NCBI GenBank assembly: GCA_963969595.1
Contig: OZ018410.1
Span: 27,904,913 to 27,968,912, forward strand
Source of the DNA: Neckera pumila
Taxonomy: Eukaryota > Streptophyta > Bryopsida > Hypnales > Neckeraceae
Direction of reading: 5' to 3'
DNA: 64,000 bases
How positions within the stretch are numbered: the stretch's first letter is position 1; each line of letters starts with the position of its first letter. The translations under genes were made by a program, and so were the position numbers. The notes under the pieces are model-generated. The model was not told the DNA's origin, searched no databases, and saw nothing but the letters and a program-made list of their open reading frames with translations. Below, in pieces: positions 11,093-22,341 of this stretch.

Positions 11093-11639
11093 AGGACCAT
11101 GTTTGTAGTGTATTTTGGCCATTTCTTGTTACTTTTTTTTTATGTGAATTTGACCATAAAATGATACTTTTTGAATTTGAGTCTAATGAATAAAATGAAG
11201 CTTATCCACTACACTTTCTACTCCAATTGGAAATTTTGAAAAATTTGTAAATTTCAATATTTTATAGCAATATGAACTTTGGACTTGTAACCATGGTTTG
11301 TTGATTTTCTAATATTGAAGTGACATTGTAATTTTGGTTTATATCTTGATGTCTTACACTATAATTTACATCTATGATGAAAATTTTATATTTTTCAAGT
11401 ATATTTTGCATTTGATATGAATTTTCTTCATTTTTTTCTTAAGAAATTCTTAGTAATTTCAAAAAAAATCCCAAAAAACTATAAATTTTAAAACTTGTAA
11501 TAAACATATAACTTCATCTTTGAAAAAATAAATTAAATTTTTTTTGTTCATATCAGGTTGCAAAATGGCAATAAACAAGCAAATAGAGTGATGACAGTGG
11601 ATGTTTTAAATCAATGGTCATGGGCCCATCCTTCTAGGG
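11093..11639 (+). mobile_element. Shorter TTAA-flanked element, ~547 bp, second class
   Basis: TTAA lies on both sides (11089-11092 and 11640-11643). The right end is CCTTCTAGGG; the left begins AGGACCATG, as if the CCCTAA cap had been lost. The terminal segment 'tggtcatgggcccatcctt' recurs near 25335-25352, followed there by TTAA at 25359. An internal section is also recognisable near 28490-28760 and, reversed, near 11840-11950. There is no coding capacity. Confidence 0.5.
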
Positions 11640-11643
11640 TTAA

Positions 11644-14082
11644 GGGTTAACAAAAAGTTGCAATCAAATGTGATAAAAAGAAATTTAACAAATATCCCAT
11701 GACCACTTTTTAAACTTCAAAACCCATCTACTTTGTATGGTTCTATTTTGCAACTCTACATGCTTGAAATTTTTATATTTATTTTGCAATAATAAAATCA
11801 CATATTTTGTATGAATAAAAAATTAATTAATTTTTCTTCAAAAATTAGAATTCATCATAAATATTTGAAAAAAAATGGAAAAATTTATATCAAATTCAAA
11901 TGCACTTAAAAATCTCAAATTTTAACTAGATGTGTATATGATATTGTAGAGCATCGTGGTGTAAATGAAATTACCATGCCATTCTAAAATTAGAAAATTA
12001 GCATACCACACATATAGGCCCAATGCTCATATTGAAACATTATATTGCATTTTTTGAGTTTTTCAATTTTTTCAATTTTAGAAAAAAATGAGATGATTAT
12101 TTCATTAGTTGGATACAAATCCAAAAATACCATTTACTATAAATGTCTAAAATTTTGATCAAGAGCATTTAGATAGAAGGGCCCAAAGTAAATTGTACCA
12201 TAGATCAAGCATCTTCTTTAGTAAAAAAAAATATATATTTTTATAAGAGAAATTCCAATATCATCAACTGCACATACCACGGATGGAATTCTAAACCCGG
12301 ACAAACGGAATTGCATTTTTTTGACATAGAGGCTCTTAGAAAGTCATCCAATTTTTGGCATCTCCAATGTTTCCCATTAATTCCCTCATGAATATGGTTA
12401 AATGGCATATCTAATGGTGAATTTCCAACCAAGTCTCCTGTATATATTATACTCATTGCTAATTAATACTAATCTTTTTGTTTGCATGCAAAAAAATTGA
12501 GAAAATTTCTATACTAATGTGGATTTTAGAACTGAAAATTAAAAACAAACAAACTGCTATCAGAAGCAAAACCTCCTTCATGTAATATTAACCTCCATAT
12601 TTGGTTTGACATGTAGAGTTCTCTCTTAAAAAATCCTAAATCCCTTTAAATTGGAGTTTGTGTCCAAATGACCGTGCAACTATGTTTTAGCTAATCCCAA
12701 AATTACCTTAAGGACAAAATGTGTCCTTGACCAATTTTTGAAGTTAAACAAAACCTTACCAAATTTTTATTTTTTTAAATTTTTATTTTTTTAAAATTCT
12801 TTTTGAAGTTTAGTTTTAGCTTCAAAAATCTGATTTTGAAAATGATTGATTATGAATTTTCTATTCAAGATTTTATGCACAAGGGCCATTGCAATCTTGA
12901 CTTTCTATAGTATTGAGGACTCTTGGGAATGAGCCTCAAATACACTAGATCTTTGAAAAAAAATCACATTAGAAATTCATTTAAGAAAATTGTAGAGTAG
13001 ATTTTGAGAAGTCATAAATTGATTGGGGTTATGCATGTTAGGCCCTTTAACCTCGTATTTTTTTGGTGACCAACTTTTTAGAATTGACATGTGAAAAGAG
13101 GATTACAAGACTTCAAATCACTTTCATAGTTTTAACATCCTCATGACCAAACATTATAATCTTTCAATCCATAAGATATATTGTTGTAGTTTTTTGTCTA
13201 ATGTGATCTCTAACATGTTTAGTTTGATTTTATATGGTTACAATTCAGAAAGAATTGATACAACTTACACTAACTTTCGCTTTTTGTTCAATTTAGAGCA
13301 CATTCCTAGAAGCTCAAGAAATTCCAGGGTCATTTTGGAGTTAAGGTAGACAAACCCATTATGAACCAAAGTCCAATTCATATCCTTAATTTTGAACCCA
13401 ATGTCACTTGCTTGCATCATTTCAAGAAGTCCAATGAACATCATTATATAGCTTCTACATATGACAATGTATTCTTATTTTATTCAATAATAAAAAGTAA
13501 TAATTTTGGCCATTGTCATTGGAATTGTGTAGGAAATTAAGGAGCCGCATTAGCATCCAAAAGGGCAAGAAAAGTCCCCCCTAATATTTATAATACAAAG
13601 CTATGTGATTTTGCTTTGACCAATTATAATGTATATTTATTTTTTCAAATTGAGTTCATGAGGGTACTTGTGGAATATTGTTTGATTTGCCATTCTACAA
13701 CTCAGAGAAATTTGTGAAGCCAGTAAATATAACTATGATAAGTAACCAAGTGGTTCACAATAGGCTTCCTACTGTAATCTCTTTAAATTATAAATTACAA
13801 ATATTTTTCATAGTGACTAGTTATTATTGAAGTGTAGGTTTAATGTATCTAATTCAAATTTACTCTTAGCTCTCCTTCTAAAGTAATTGCACCTAATTGT
13901 GACCCATTTATGAATTTGACCCATTTATGAATTTGACCCCTTTAGACTCTTGCCTAAAATGTACAACTTCTATTCATGAGAATCTTAGGTCAGTTTCTTA
14001 TACACCTATTTTAGGCACTTTGAAAATTCATGCTAATAATTTGTTTATACAATATATTCATACAATGTCTAAAATATGCTTG
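11644..14082. other. AT-rich intergenic DNA with decayed repeats
   Basis: No gene found. About 11840-11950 resembles, in reverse, the interior of the 11093-11639 element. A 17-bp direct repeat ('gacccatttatgaattt') occurs twice in tandem near 13901-13936. Frames at 12241-12456 and 13143-13349 are unsupported. Confidence 0.5.
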
Positions 14083-14086
14083 TTAA

Positions 14087-15010
14087 CCCCTAAAGTTCCG
14101 TGACTATGTAATCACCAAAAACGCTCCAAAACTGTCATTTCTAATACAACTACCAAAGTTTTGGAAGAAAAACAATTTTTGACACATGCAACCGTAGGAT
14201 CTTGTAGTATGATGTATTAACAACATGTGGTAAAAATTTCGGAAAATTCCACCGCGATTATTGAAAGACGTAAGCATTCAAAGTCTCCAAAACCATTTTT
14301 TCAATCCTACAAAAAATCGGGCAACTGCACTTCACACGCTCATTTTTCAATGAAAAAACGTCCAAAATGGTGGTGCTTCTTTGAATTCAATTTCCTAAGA
14401 AAGTTGGCAATATGCTTGAAATTGTTTGCATCATTTGGAATTGTACAACAAATAGGAAAAAAATAGTAAGTAGAATGAAGTAGATAATGATTCAAAATAC
14501 TAAATTGTTAAGGATTTATTTATAAATTAAATAAGTGCCAATCCCAACGGTTGAAATGTTGTAATAATCAATCTACATCTTAGGATTTTATTTTTTTCCA
14601 AAAATATAGAAAACTGAGTCAAATAAACGATTACAAAGTTTTTTTAATAATAGAGAATCTATAACTGCCCGCAAACTAAAAACCCTCATAACTTTTGACT
14701 CAATGAATGGAATGGAATGATTCAAATCTTTCCACGTATATATAATTGTAGAAAACCAGTTTCAAATTTTTATTTTTGAATTTTTATTTTTTCATATTTG
14801 CCCAAACTGCCCGCCTGGTGAAAAAAGTAACATATTAGGCTATAACTTTTGACTTGTATTTCCAAATGTCATGAAATTTAATGCACATGAAAGATATTCC
14901 TTGTCCTCAAGTTCTATTAAAATTTCAGCCCAAAATATTTAAACCTCTAGTCACAAGTACCTGCCCAAAATTTCTATAATACCAAAAAACGCATGCTGGT
15001 CCTTTAGGGG
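14087..15010 (+). mobile_element. TTAA-type (piggyBac-like) non-autonomous element, 924 bp, intact ends
   Basis: CCCCTAAAG starts at 14087 and CTTTAGGGG ends at 15010. Perfect TTAA duplications lie at 14083-14086 and 15011-15014. CTGCCC occurs at 14665, 14807 and 14961. It is the best-preserved copy of the subfamily shared with 3059-3983. piggyBac elements are known to insert at and duplicate TTAA and to have C-rich termini; the assignment rests on that. No transposase remains. Confidence 0.85.
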
Positions 15011-15014
15011 TTAA

Positions 15015-15804
15015 GAAAATTTAAAATACGTCCTATTTAATCATCTAGAAGATTCAACAAAATTTAAACAATTTCATAGTAAGAACCATGTTCAAATGCT
15101 CATTGGGATGAAAAATTAGAAAAAACCACGTATTTATGTGCTAATACTGAAGCTCAACAAAGCTGAAAAGGTTTTAGAACCTAGCAGGATGTTGATGAAG
15201 CATTCTTGTAAGCACTGATCTATATTTTCACAATACACAAGAGTTTTGCACCTCAAATCATTTTTCTATAAATTTTCCTTGAAAGATGAGAAGAAGACGC
15301 ATCTAACCCAATTTTGTATCACATCCTACAAAATCTTATTGAATTAATTATGAACTAGTGTGCCTTGTGCCATTGCCACAACCAAAATCATAGTAAAAAT
15401 AATTTTATAATTTTCTACTTCATGATAAAAACTTTGAAATTCAATATCTTTCACACTGTCATTCAAACACCACAAAACAAAGCCCATCCATCCCTCCTTG
15501 CAAACAACTTTCTAACAATACCAAGAACACAACCAAAATCTAGGTAAAAGTAATTTCCTACCTTTTTTAGCTCATAAAAATTTCAAAATTTAATAACTTT
15601 TACACCGTGGGTCAGAACGCCACAAAACCAAGCTCGTGCACCACCACCTCCTTGCCAAGGGCTTTCCGATGGTACCAAGAACACAGTCGGGAGACGCATG
15701 ATCCAGGAGATCTCACCATAACAAACAAAATAAAACAAAACAAAACAAAACAAACAACCAATAAGGTTTGGATTTTTATACCTCGTTCTTGACTCCATTG
15801 ACAT
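15015..15804. other. Intergenic DNA with an (AAAAC)n run
   Basis: No gene recognised. A pentanucleotide run, (AAAAC)4-5, lies near 15728-15757. Short frames on both strands from 15365 to 15854 have no domain. Confidence 0.5.
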
Positions 15805-15812
15805 GAACTTAC

Positions 15813-16088
15813 CAACCCTTTTTTGGAGGGCAAAATGGAGTCAGAAAGCACCATTTCATAGTGAAAATCTTTTTTTCGCCAGAAAAAAGTAATCTTTTTT
15901 TGTCAAAATTATTTTAGTCCAATTTAAAATATGGATGAAATTGTCAAATTTGGATGAAAAAGTGTATGAATTTGATTGAAAAGTGTTTTATGGTACAAAA
16001 GATGGATGTACGAAGAAATAAAATGCTTCACCAAATTTTAAGTGATCGCCATCCTGGCACTTTTTCAAAAACCAAAAAAAAAGGGCCG
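15813..16088 (+). mobile_element. hAT-type MITE, family 2, 276 bp, in the zinc-transporter promoter
   Basis: It starts CAACCCTTTTTT and ends AAAAAGGGCCG. A perfect 8-bp duplication GAACTTAC lies at 15805-15812 and 16089-16096. It is homologous in reverse to 24014-24287. It ends about 75 bp upstream of a G-box and about 1.3 kb upstream of the start codon of the zinc transporter. Confidence 0.9.
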
Positions 16089-16161
16089 GAACTTACCGGT
16101 ACTACTGTACAGTACAGTAGGTTTTACTTTTACAAGTCAGTATTACTGAACTCCATATTAT

Positions 16162-16167
16162 CACGTG
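16162..16167 (+). promoter_or_regulatory. G-box (CACGTG) in the zinc-transporter promoter
   Basis: The palindrome CACGTG is followed by GGC. It is the core bound by plant bZIP and bHLH factors and lies within 1.3 kb of the gene's ATG, next to a MITE. Function at this site is inference from the motif and its position. Confidence 0.4.
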
Positions 16168-16567
16168 GGCGTCTGGACTTTCAGCTCGCATTTCCAAGCT
16201 TACCATTCCGTCGCTTTCGTCGTCTCCAGCTGCGAGTGATGCGAGCATTCATCTTATTATACTCTTTTTCTTTGATTCGCACCGCACATTTTTCGATCAA
16301 TCCACGTTAAAGGTCGTGGAGAACATCAATGCTCGTTGACGTGAGTCGGTATCAATCCAGGTTATCGCTTCTGAGACGCGCGGCGCAGGATTTGAGGTTA
16401 TTTTGAGATTCCCTTGGGGAGGAACTTGGTGTATGACATGCGTGCTTGCTGCGGACGAGAAAAATGTTGCGAGAATCGAAATGAGGGGTTTGAGCCGAAG
16501 GTAGAGCTCGGTAGGGTTAGATGGCGGGACTTGGAGGCGTCCGGAGGCGGTATCGCTCTTCTTCCAG

Positions 16568-17298
16568 GTACGATTGCAGGTTGAATCATTCGGGAGAGCG
16601 TACCCTAGATTCTGATGAGGATTTTGCTTTTCTGCTCATACTTTGGGAAGAGTCGTTGTCGAAATTCTGATTCTTGGAAAATCCAGGTGATATAGGCACG
16701 TTTGAAAATTCCCAGGGAGTAATTGTAATTCAAGGGTTTAGTAAGGGTAAAAGAAGCGTCGGTATCCCTCTTTGTAAAAGCAACTGAGGCGACTTTTAGG
16801 GTTGAATGTCTGTGATTGTGCTCAAAGGTTGGATTCTTGAAGGTTGTATTGTGCTGCCAATTTGGTACATTATACCTAAAGGAGTGTTATTGGAACTTGT
16901 CTTGATAAAATTGTTCTTTCGAAGCAAGTTGGACACGGTTTTGAGCTGAGTGTCGGATTTGGGAGTGACGGCTAGCTCCTCTACTCAACGTCCAACTCCG
17001 TCCGGACTGTTGGAATCTTACCAATGGCGTTTTTTAACCCCGGGATTCATTTTTTTAGTGGTTTTGTGTAGGTTATGTTAGGGCTTTGTTTTGGTTCACT
17101 TGTATCTAATTTTTTGACAGGCACTTTCAATGTTATTCACCGATTCTGGTGATCAATGAAATTTGGCCTTGTCTGAATTATAATTTTACAGTATGGTCAA
17201 TTGACTTGGTCATTCTATATCATGAAATCTCGATCATTTTTTAAGGGTTAATGGCACATATGAAGGACTGCTGATGTTCTGATTGAACGGGTGTGCAG
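16568..17298 (+). other. Probable 5'-UTR intron of the zinc-transporter gene
   Basis: A good donor (CCAG then GTACGA) is at 16567/16568 and an acceptor (GTGTGCAG) ends at 17298, 78 bases before the ATG. The coding part of this gene has no intron, and plant genes of this sort often carry a leader intron. Other donors are possible. Confidence 0.45.
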
Positions 17299-17376
17299 GC
17301 GATGGTAACCATTTTGATTAAGGTGCCAAAAGCTCTCGCTCAATTTTAGGGCGATTGAGGGAGTGTATAGTTCGCC

Positions 17377-18849
17377 ATGGCGCAGCGAGCGGTTCCTTTT
17401 AGGGTATTAGTGCCAGCGCCCATACCCTCCCCAGGTCCTGCAACATCAAAAAAGAAGAAAGGAGGACCTGCAGGGACAGTGGAGGCTTTGTTTCGGAATG
17501 TGCTCGGTGACAGAGAGCAGCTCTCTCCTTATGTATCCACTGCGCCCAAGTTGACCGCTCTGGTAAAATCTCCTCTCCAGTTCATCATTGCTGATGCCAA
17601 GACTCGGAAGATTGGCATGTTTCTCTTACTGAGCACGGCTTTCATGGTGGTGGAGTTCGTGTATGGGTTCCACAGCAACAGCTTGGGACTCGTCTCTGAT
17701 GCTTGCCACATGCTCTTCGACTGTGCTGCATTGGCCATTGGGCTCTATGCTTCTTACGTTTCGAAGCTTCAGGCGAACGCTAGATTTAACTATGGGTACG
17801 GCCGTTTTGAAGTCATTTCCGGGTACATGAATGCTGTGTTTCTTATCTTGGTGGCTTCTCTCATTGTGTTGGAGTCTCTGGAAAGGATACTTGACCCTCC
17901 TGAAATTGCAACCGACAGTTTGCTGGTGGTGTCGATGGGGGGATTTTTGGTGAACGTTGTGGGGCTGATGTTCTTCCACGAAGCACATCATCATCATCCA
18001 GGCGGACATCATCATCATCATGGACATTCCCATGCCAAGAAAGAATTGCCGATCACTGTCAGAGCAAAGGGTGGCGATTATAAAGCGCTGGATGTGGAAG
18101 ATGAGCACAATTATCAAAATAGCTTGGTTCAAGGCCACCAAACACACTTACATAGCTCACAGGTTGCAGGTTTTGGTCATGCACATGTTGATGACATTCA
18201 TCACAGACACCAGCATAATCAAAATCATAGTGGCTCATGTAGTCACGATCATGGGCACGATCACGGGCAAGGTCATGACCATGGGCATGGGCATGATCAT
18301 GATCATGGGCACAAGCAGGAGCATGTACATGAGCATAGCCATGACCATAACCATGGGCATGAGCACAAGCACAACGATCATGATCATGATCATGAGGTTG
18401 AACATGACCATACAGACCACAACATGCAGGGTATGTTTCTGCATATTTTGGCAGATACATTAGGAAGTATTGGGGTGGTGGTTTCTACATTACTTATCCA
18501 GTACAAAGGCTGGTACTTGGCAGATCCTGCCTGCTCCATTTTCATTTCAGTTCTTATTATTGCATCAGTAATTCCTTTGATCAAGGGCTCAGCTGAGATG
18601 CTGCTGCAGAGAATGCCACGAGCAACTGAGAGACGCATCCAGCACTCTATGAAACAGGTGGCTGCTATTGATGGTGTTTGGAGTTGCCAAGCTTTACATG
18701 TTTGGAATTTCACCAGTGCTGAGATTATCGGCAGCTTACACGTGCTTGCTACCCGAGGGGCTGATAGGGAGCAGTTAAGAGTTGCAGTCGCTGGAACATT
18801 GAAGAAAGCTGGAATTACTGATCTTTCTCTTCAGGTTGAGACGGTATAA
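17377..18849 (+). CDS. MTP12: CDF-family zinc transporter, MTP12/ZnT5-7 type, His-rich loop
   Basis: Predicted Zn2+/H+ antiporter of the early secretory pathway; plant MTP12 pairs with MTP5 at the Golgi, as ZnT5 does with ZnT6. The frame is a single exon of 490 aa, and its ATG sits in a strong context (GCCATGGCG). Six membrane segments are visible, roughly at 78-96, 105-127, 146-166, 181-201, 352-375 and 381-402. Both halves of the intramembrane zinc site are intact: H111/D115 (in SDACHMLFD) and H356/D360 (in FLHILAD). The loop at about 201-349 is extremely His/Asp-rich with many HDHGH-type repeats. The C-terminal cytoplasmic domain (about 403-490) ends LSLQVETV, as expected. Arabidopsis MTP12 is near 800 aa because of extra N-terminal membrane segments; this protein lacks them and resembles only its C-terminal half. 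An MTP5-type assignment is the alternative. The His loop makes long spurious frames on other strands. Confidence 0.92.
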   Translation: MAQRAVPFRVLVPAPIPSPGPATSKKKKGGPAGTVEALFRNVLGDREQLSPYVSTAPKLTALVKSPLQFIIADAKTRKIGMFLLLSTAFMVVEFVYGFHSNSLGLVSDACHMLFDCAALAIGLYASYVSKLQANARFNYGYGRFEVISGYMNAVFLILVASLIVLESLERILDPPEIATDSLLVVSMGGFLVNVVGLMFFHEAHHHHPGGHHHHHGHSHAKKELPITVRAKGGDYKALDVEDEHNYQNSLVQGHQTHLHSSQVAGFGHAHVDDIHHRHQHNQNHSGSCSHDHGHDHGQGHDHGHGHDHDHGHKQEHVHEHSHDHNHGHEHKHNDHDHDHEVEHDHTDHNMQGMFLHILADTLGSIGVVVSTLLIQYKGWYLADPACSIFISVLIIASVIPLIKGSAEMLLQRMPRATERRIQHSMKQVAAIDGVWSCQALHVWNFTSAEIIGSLHVLATRGADREQLRVAVAGTLKKAGITDLSLQVETV

Positions 18850-20620
18850 CTTTTATTTGCCCCTCCAGGATGGACAAGTTGTTGCAGTCATTCCACAAGT
18901 AAGTCTGGTATGCACACTTTTCATACATCGTCAATGGAGCAAAACTTAGAAGTATTGTTGTTCTGTGCAAGTAATGTATCAAACAACAATCCCTACAACA
19001 TGTAATGCAGAATTTTTGATGTCATAGATGCCAGGGGTTTCATAGTGAGATTATCTAAATGCTCTATAACAGCCATTCACAGGATGATGTACTTCAGCCA
19101 GGATTTAAATGTAGTATGAATTCTTGATACCAGTTTCCATGTTTCATCATTCTCTTCCTGATGCCCATCTTGAGCAATGGTCTTGTCTCTTTTTCTACTC
19201 AGAAATACTCATTTGCAGAACTTCACGATAAATGAGAATCCTATGCTCTTAGTCATTTGAAGATGAGAGTTCTGTGTGACAATGAGTTCCCAGGTTGCCA
19301 TGATGATCAGCTTTGTGGTGTGCATCCTTCTTGATGTGTTCTTGAGCATTGTCTCCTGTCATAAATGTGAAGTGGTTCAGAGACCTGGAGTTTATAGTGG
19401 TGATGGCATTGTTCAAACATCTGCAATGTGCAAGGAAACTTCTTCAACACAGGTCTTTTGTTCTTTTTGTTTGTTTTTGTTTTTGAATAGAGGGTATGTA
19501 GGCCACTTTTTTGCCCTAGCCATGCAACTCACCGTGCATACTCCACCCACTCACAGGCCTTCTAGTGTGCAAAAGTAAAATGTCATTTATGATGACAAGC
19601 AAAAGCATAATAACCATTTATTATGATCACTTTCTAAGTGTATGAAAAGAATAGTGTTTGAAGACTCATTAAATCTTCCAAATCTTCCCAACTTGTCGTA
19701 TTTCTAGTCATTGCCTTCTAAATAAATGACTTGTCATTAGTAACCAAGCCTCCGGTCACTTGACATGCAAGATTTAGGAGAGTGTGGCTCAACAAGTGCC
19801 TTCAAATCCTATTTGACTATCTAATCTTTCTATGGGTTATGTACAACCATTATTTACTTGCCTCATGTTTGGTGTGTGAGATGGCAATTCATAAGGAGAG
19901 ACACAACCTCCAAAATGCATGAGAGGTGTTTCAAAACCAACCTTTGTAAGTCACTTGGGTGGTAAGGTAGACAAGCCTATTGCAATATATTAGGGTCAAC
20001 TCCAAGAGGGGCACATTTTCTCCAAGATGTACGCTTGTTTCATGAATCAAACCTGAGTGCAATTATATTTCTTCGACCAAAATTGCAATTTCTATAAATT
20101 TTTGAAATTACAAAATAGTCCTAGAGTGGAGTCATAAATGTCCTATTAACAACTCATAATCGTCTTTTTGTGTATCTATTAGCACTTAAATATTCATCAA
20201 TCATGTATTGACGCATTACCCCTTAATGGCATTAATGCATTGATTTTATTGAAATCTTTAACAAATTTGGATGATATTCTTAATGGAATTGGGACCAAAA
20301 GTAGAGGATGGAATTTGCAGTGGACAGAATTGAATTGAATTACCTTAAAGCTCTTAAGGCACCTTGAATCAAAGATTGGTAAGAAGGTCCAACATTGCCA
20401 ATGCCAACCCGAAGAAGTAAACTATATATAAAACTTTGGTCCCAATTAGAAGTATGAGCATAACACTTTGGAACTGCTAGAGATAAGATTGTTGACTTTC
20501 CAAGGCCAAAATTAGTGACGCCCGGAGTTTGAGGCCAAAGGTCTATTTGGGGGGCTTTAAAGAATCCTTCCAAGCGCCGAATATGCAATACAAAGTGACG
20601 ACCTTGTGAAGTGGCAGAGG
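18850..20620. other. 3' flank of the zinc transporter and intergenic DNA
   Basis: The first few hundred bases are probably the transporter's 3' untranslated region. No poly(A) signal is decisive. Frames at 19276-19578 (plus) and 20340-20588 (minus) have no recognisable domain. Confidence 0.5.
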
Positions 20621-20628
20621 GTAGTGAC

Positions 20629-20914
20629 CAGGTTTTTTTTTTTCATATTTTAAGTGCTATAGTGGTGATATAAAATGTTGCAGTGGTACTTCAAATATCT
20701 GCATTCATCCATATTAGATAGAAAATATACATATCACATGTCTATAATTTGGTTTTCATCCACAATCTGGCAATTTCAATCAGTTTTTTTTTTTTACTTT
20801 GAAACTTTTTTGGGCAATTTCATCCACGTTTTTTGCCATTTTTTTTACCATTTTTTTGCTAGATTATTTTTTCTGGTGCAATCTAGCACCAGAAAGCCAA
20901 AAAAAAAAGCCCTG
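20629..20914 (+). mobile_element. hAT-type MITE, family 1, 286 bp
   Basis: It starts CAGGTTTTTTTT and ends AAAAAAAGCCCTG. A perfect 8-bp duplication GTAGTGAC lies at 20621-20628 and 20915-20922. It is homologous throughout to 10323-10617. The CAGG...CCTG ends are classic for hAT elements. Confidence 0.92.
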
Positions 20915-20922
20915 GTAGTGAC

Positions 20923-22199
20923 AATTGTATAGAGACCACCCTAATTCTTTTTAGATACTCACTGAAGAAATATAGATATGGATTTGAAAAAATTATTGGT
21001 CTGTGCTCAGGAGAGTTAGGACCTTCTAAAGGCCCTTTTACTTTGACCAATGTATGATGGGAGGGGGGGGGGGGGCAATGACCTTTAGAAGTATACTGAA
21101 AAAATCTTCATTTTTGAAAAGTGACATGACTTTGTTACCATGTACCAAAGGACCTTATAGCATTACTAAAATCCAAAGAATATAGGATGAATTATCTTTG
21201 TGTAAACCATAGAAGTTAAACCACTTCATCCTTTGGGAGAGCATTTTTTAAAATACTCAGTGGGCTCTCTTCAAGCTAACAAGGAAACTGTATGCAATTA
21301 GTCAATATACTATATTAAATTTTAATCAATCTTTTTCAATTTGGATCGATTTGCCTTATCCAAGGCTATTCAAAGGTACCAAAATTCTCATTTGGACTCC
21401 CAATAATAAAATAATGGGTGTTTAAAATTTTGGCAATGGTTTAGATAGCAGTCATGTAATTCAAGGAGTCAACTACATGTTATATTTCCTATATATATAT
21501 ATATACAAAGACTGTTTTTTAGGAGGAGATAATATATTTTTTTCCAAATTTATGGTACTCTATTGTTACCTAATTTCTATGATGGATCATTCTAGATGGG
21601 TGTATTATTGCTTAAATTTTTTCTCTTAGAAGATTAATTAAAAATTACCAAAAATTACATAGGCAACAATAAGACAAACTCTTGCCAATACCATCAATGC
21701 AATTATTGAGAAATATTGCAAACTTTTGCAAATGTAATAGTAATAACCATTTTAGATGTGGGCAATGTATTTAGCAAGACAACAACATTGCGTTGTTATT
21801 GTAGCATTCACCCGACCTGCCTACAATATACCATTGCAACTACAAGAGTGAGTATTTAGGGTTTAGTGAAACTATTGTGTGGTTCTCAACATGGAATCCT
21901 AAATATGAAAATGAATTTATTATTCTACATCACAGCAATAGTATAGTGGAAAAAAAGAGCAAAATTGAAGCACCAAACTTTGCAAATGTCCATCAAGAAT
22001 AGCCAATCATATTTGCTATTTAGAGCAAAAAGTAAAAAAATTTCATTATTAATTTATGACAAAATAGAAAAAAGAATTAAAATCCTGCAAAAACAACATA
22101 CTTCCATGCTTGGAAAATACATTATAACACCATAACCTAGCCTACCTATCCAAAAAAGATCCACCTTTAATTTCTACTCACGGCCAGCTCAAACCATTG
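20923..22199. other. AT-rich intergenic DNA
   Basis: No gene. It contains a G13 homopolymer at 21063-21075 and a short (TA)n run near 21491-21505. Confidence 0.5.
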
Positions 22200-22341
22200 G
22201 TACAAATGTATGATTAAAAAATCATGGTTTGAAGTGGTTTTGTGTTAAACTTTTTACATTTTAAATGCAATTGTTCTAGTTTCAAAGATAATTTAGGACA
22301 AAACCATTTCAAACCATGGTTTTTTAAACATGGATTTGTAC
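22200..22341. mobile_element. Short foldback MITE, ~142 bp
   Basis: The outer ends GTACAAAT and ATTTGTAC begin inverted arms of about 45 bp. The arms pair 'catggtttgaagtggttttgt' with 'acaaaaccatttcaaaccatg', with a few mismatches. A ~45-bp spacer separates them. No convincing target-site duplication, so the superfamily is open. Confidence 0.6.

Noticed and set aside
18020..18463. Met/Ile- or His-rich frames in and opposite the zinc-transporter loop
   Set aside because: Repetitive His/Asp codons stay open in several frames; none has features of its own.
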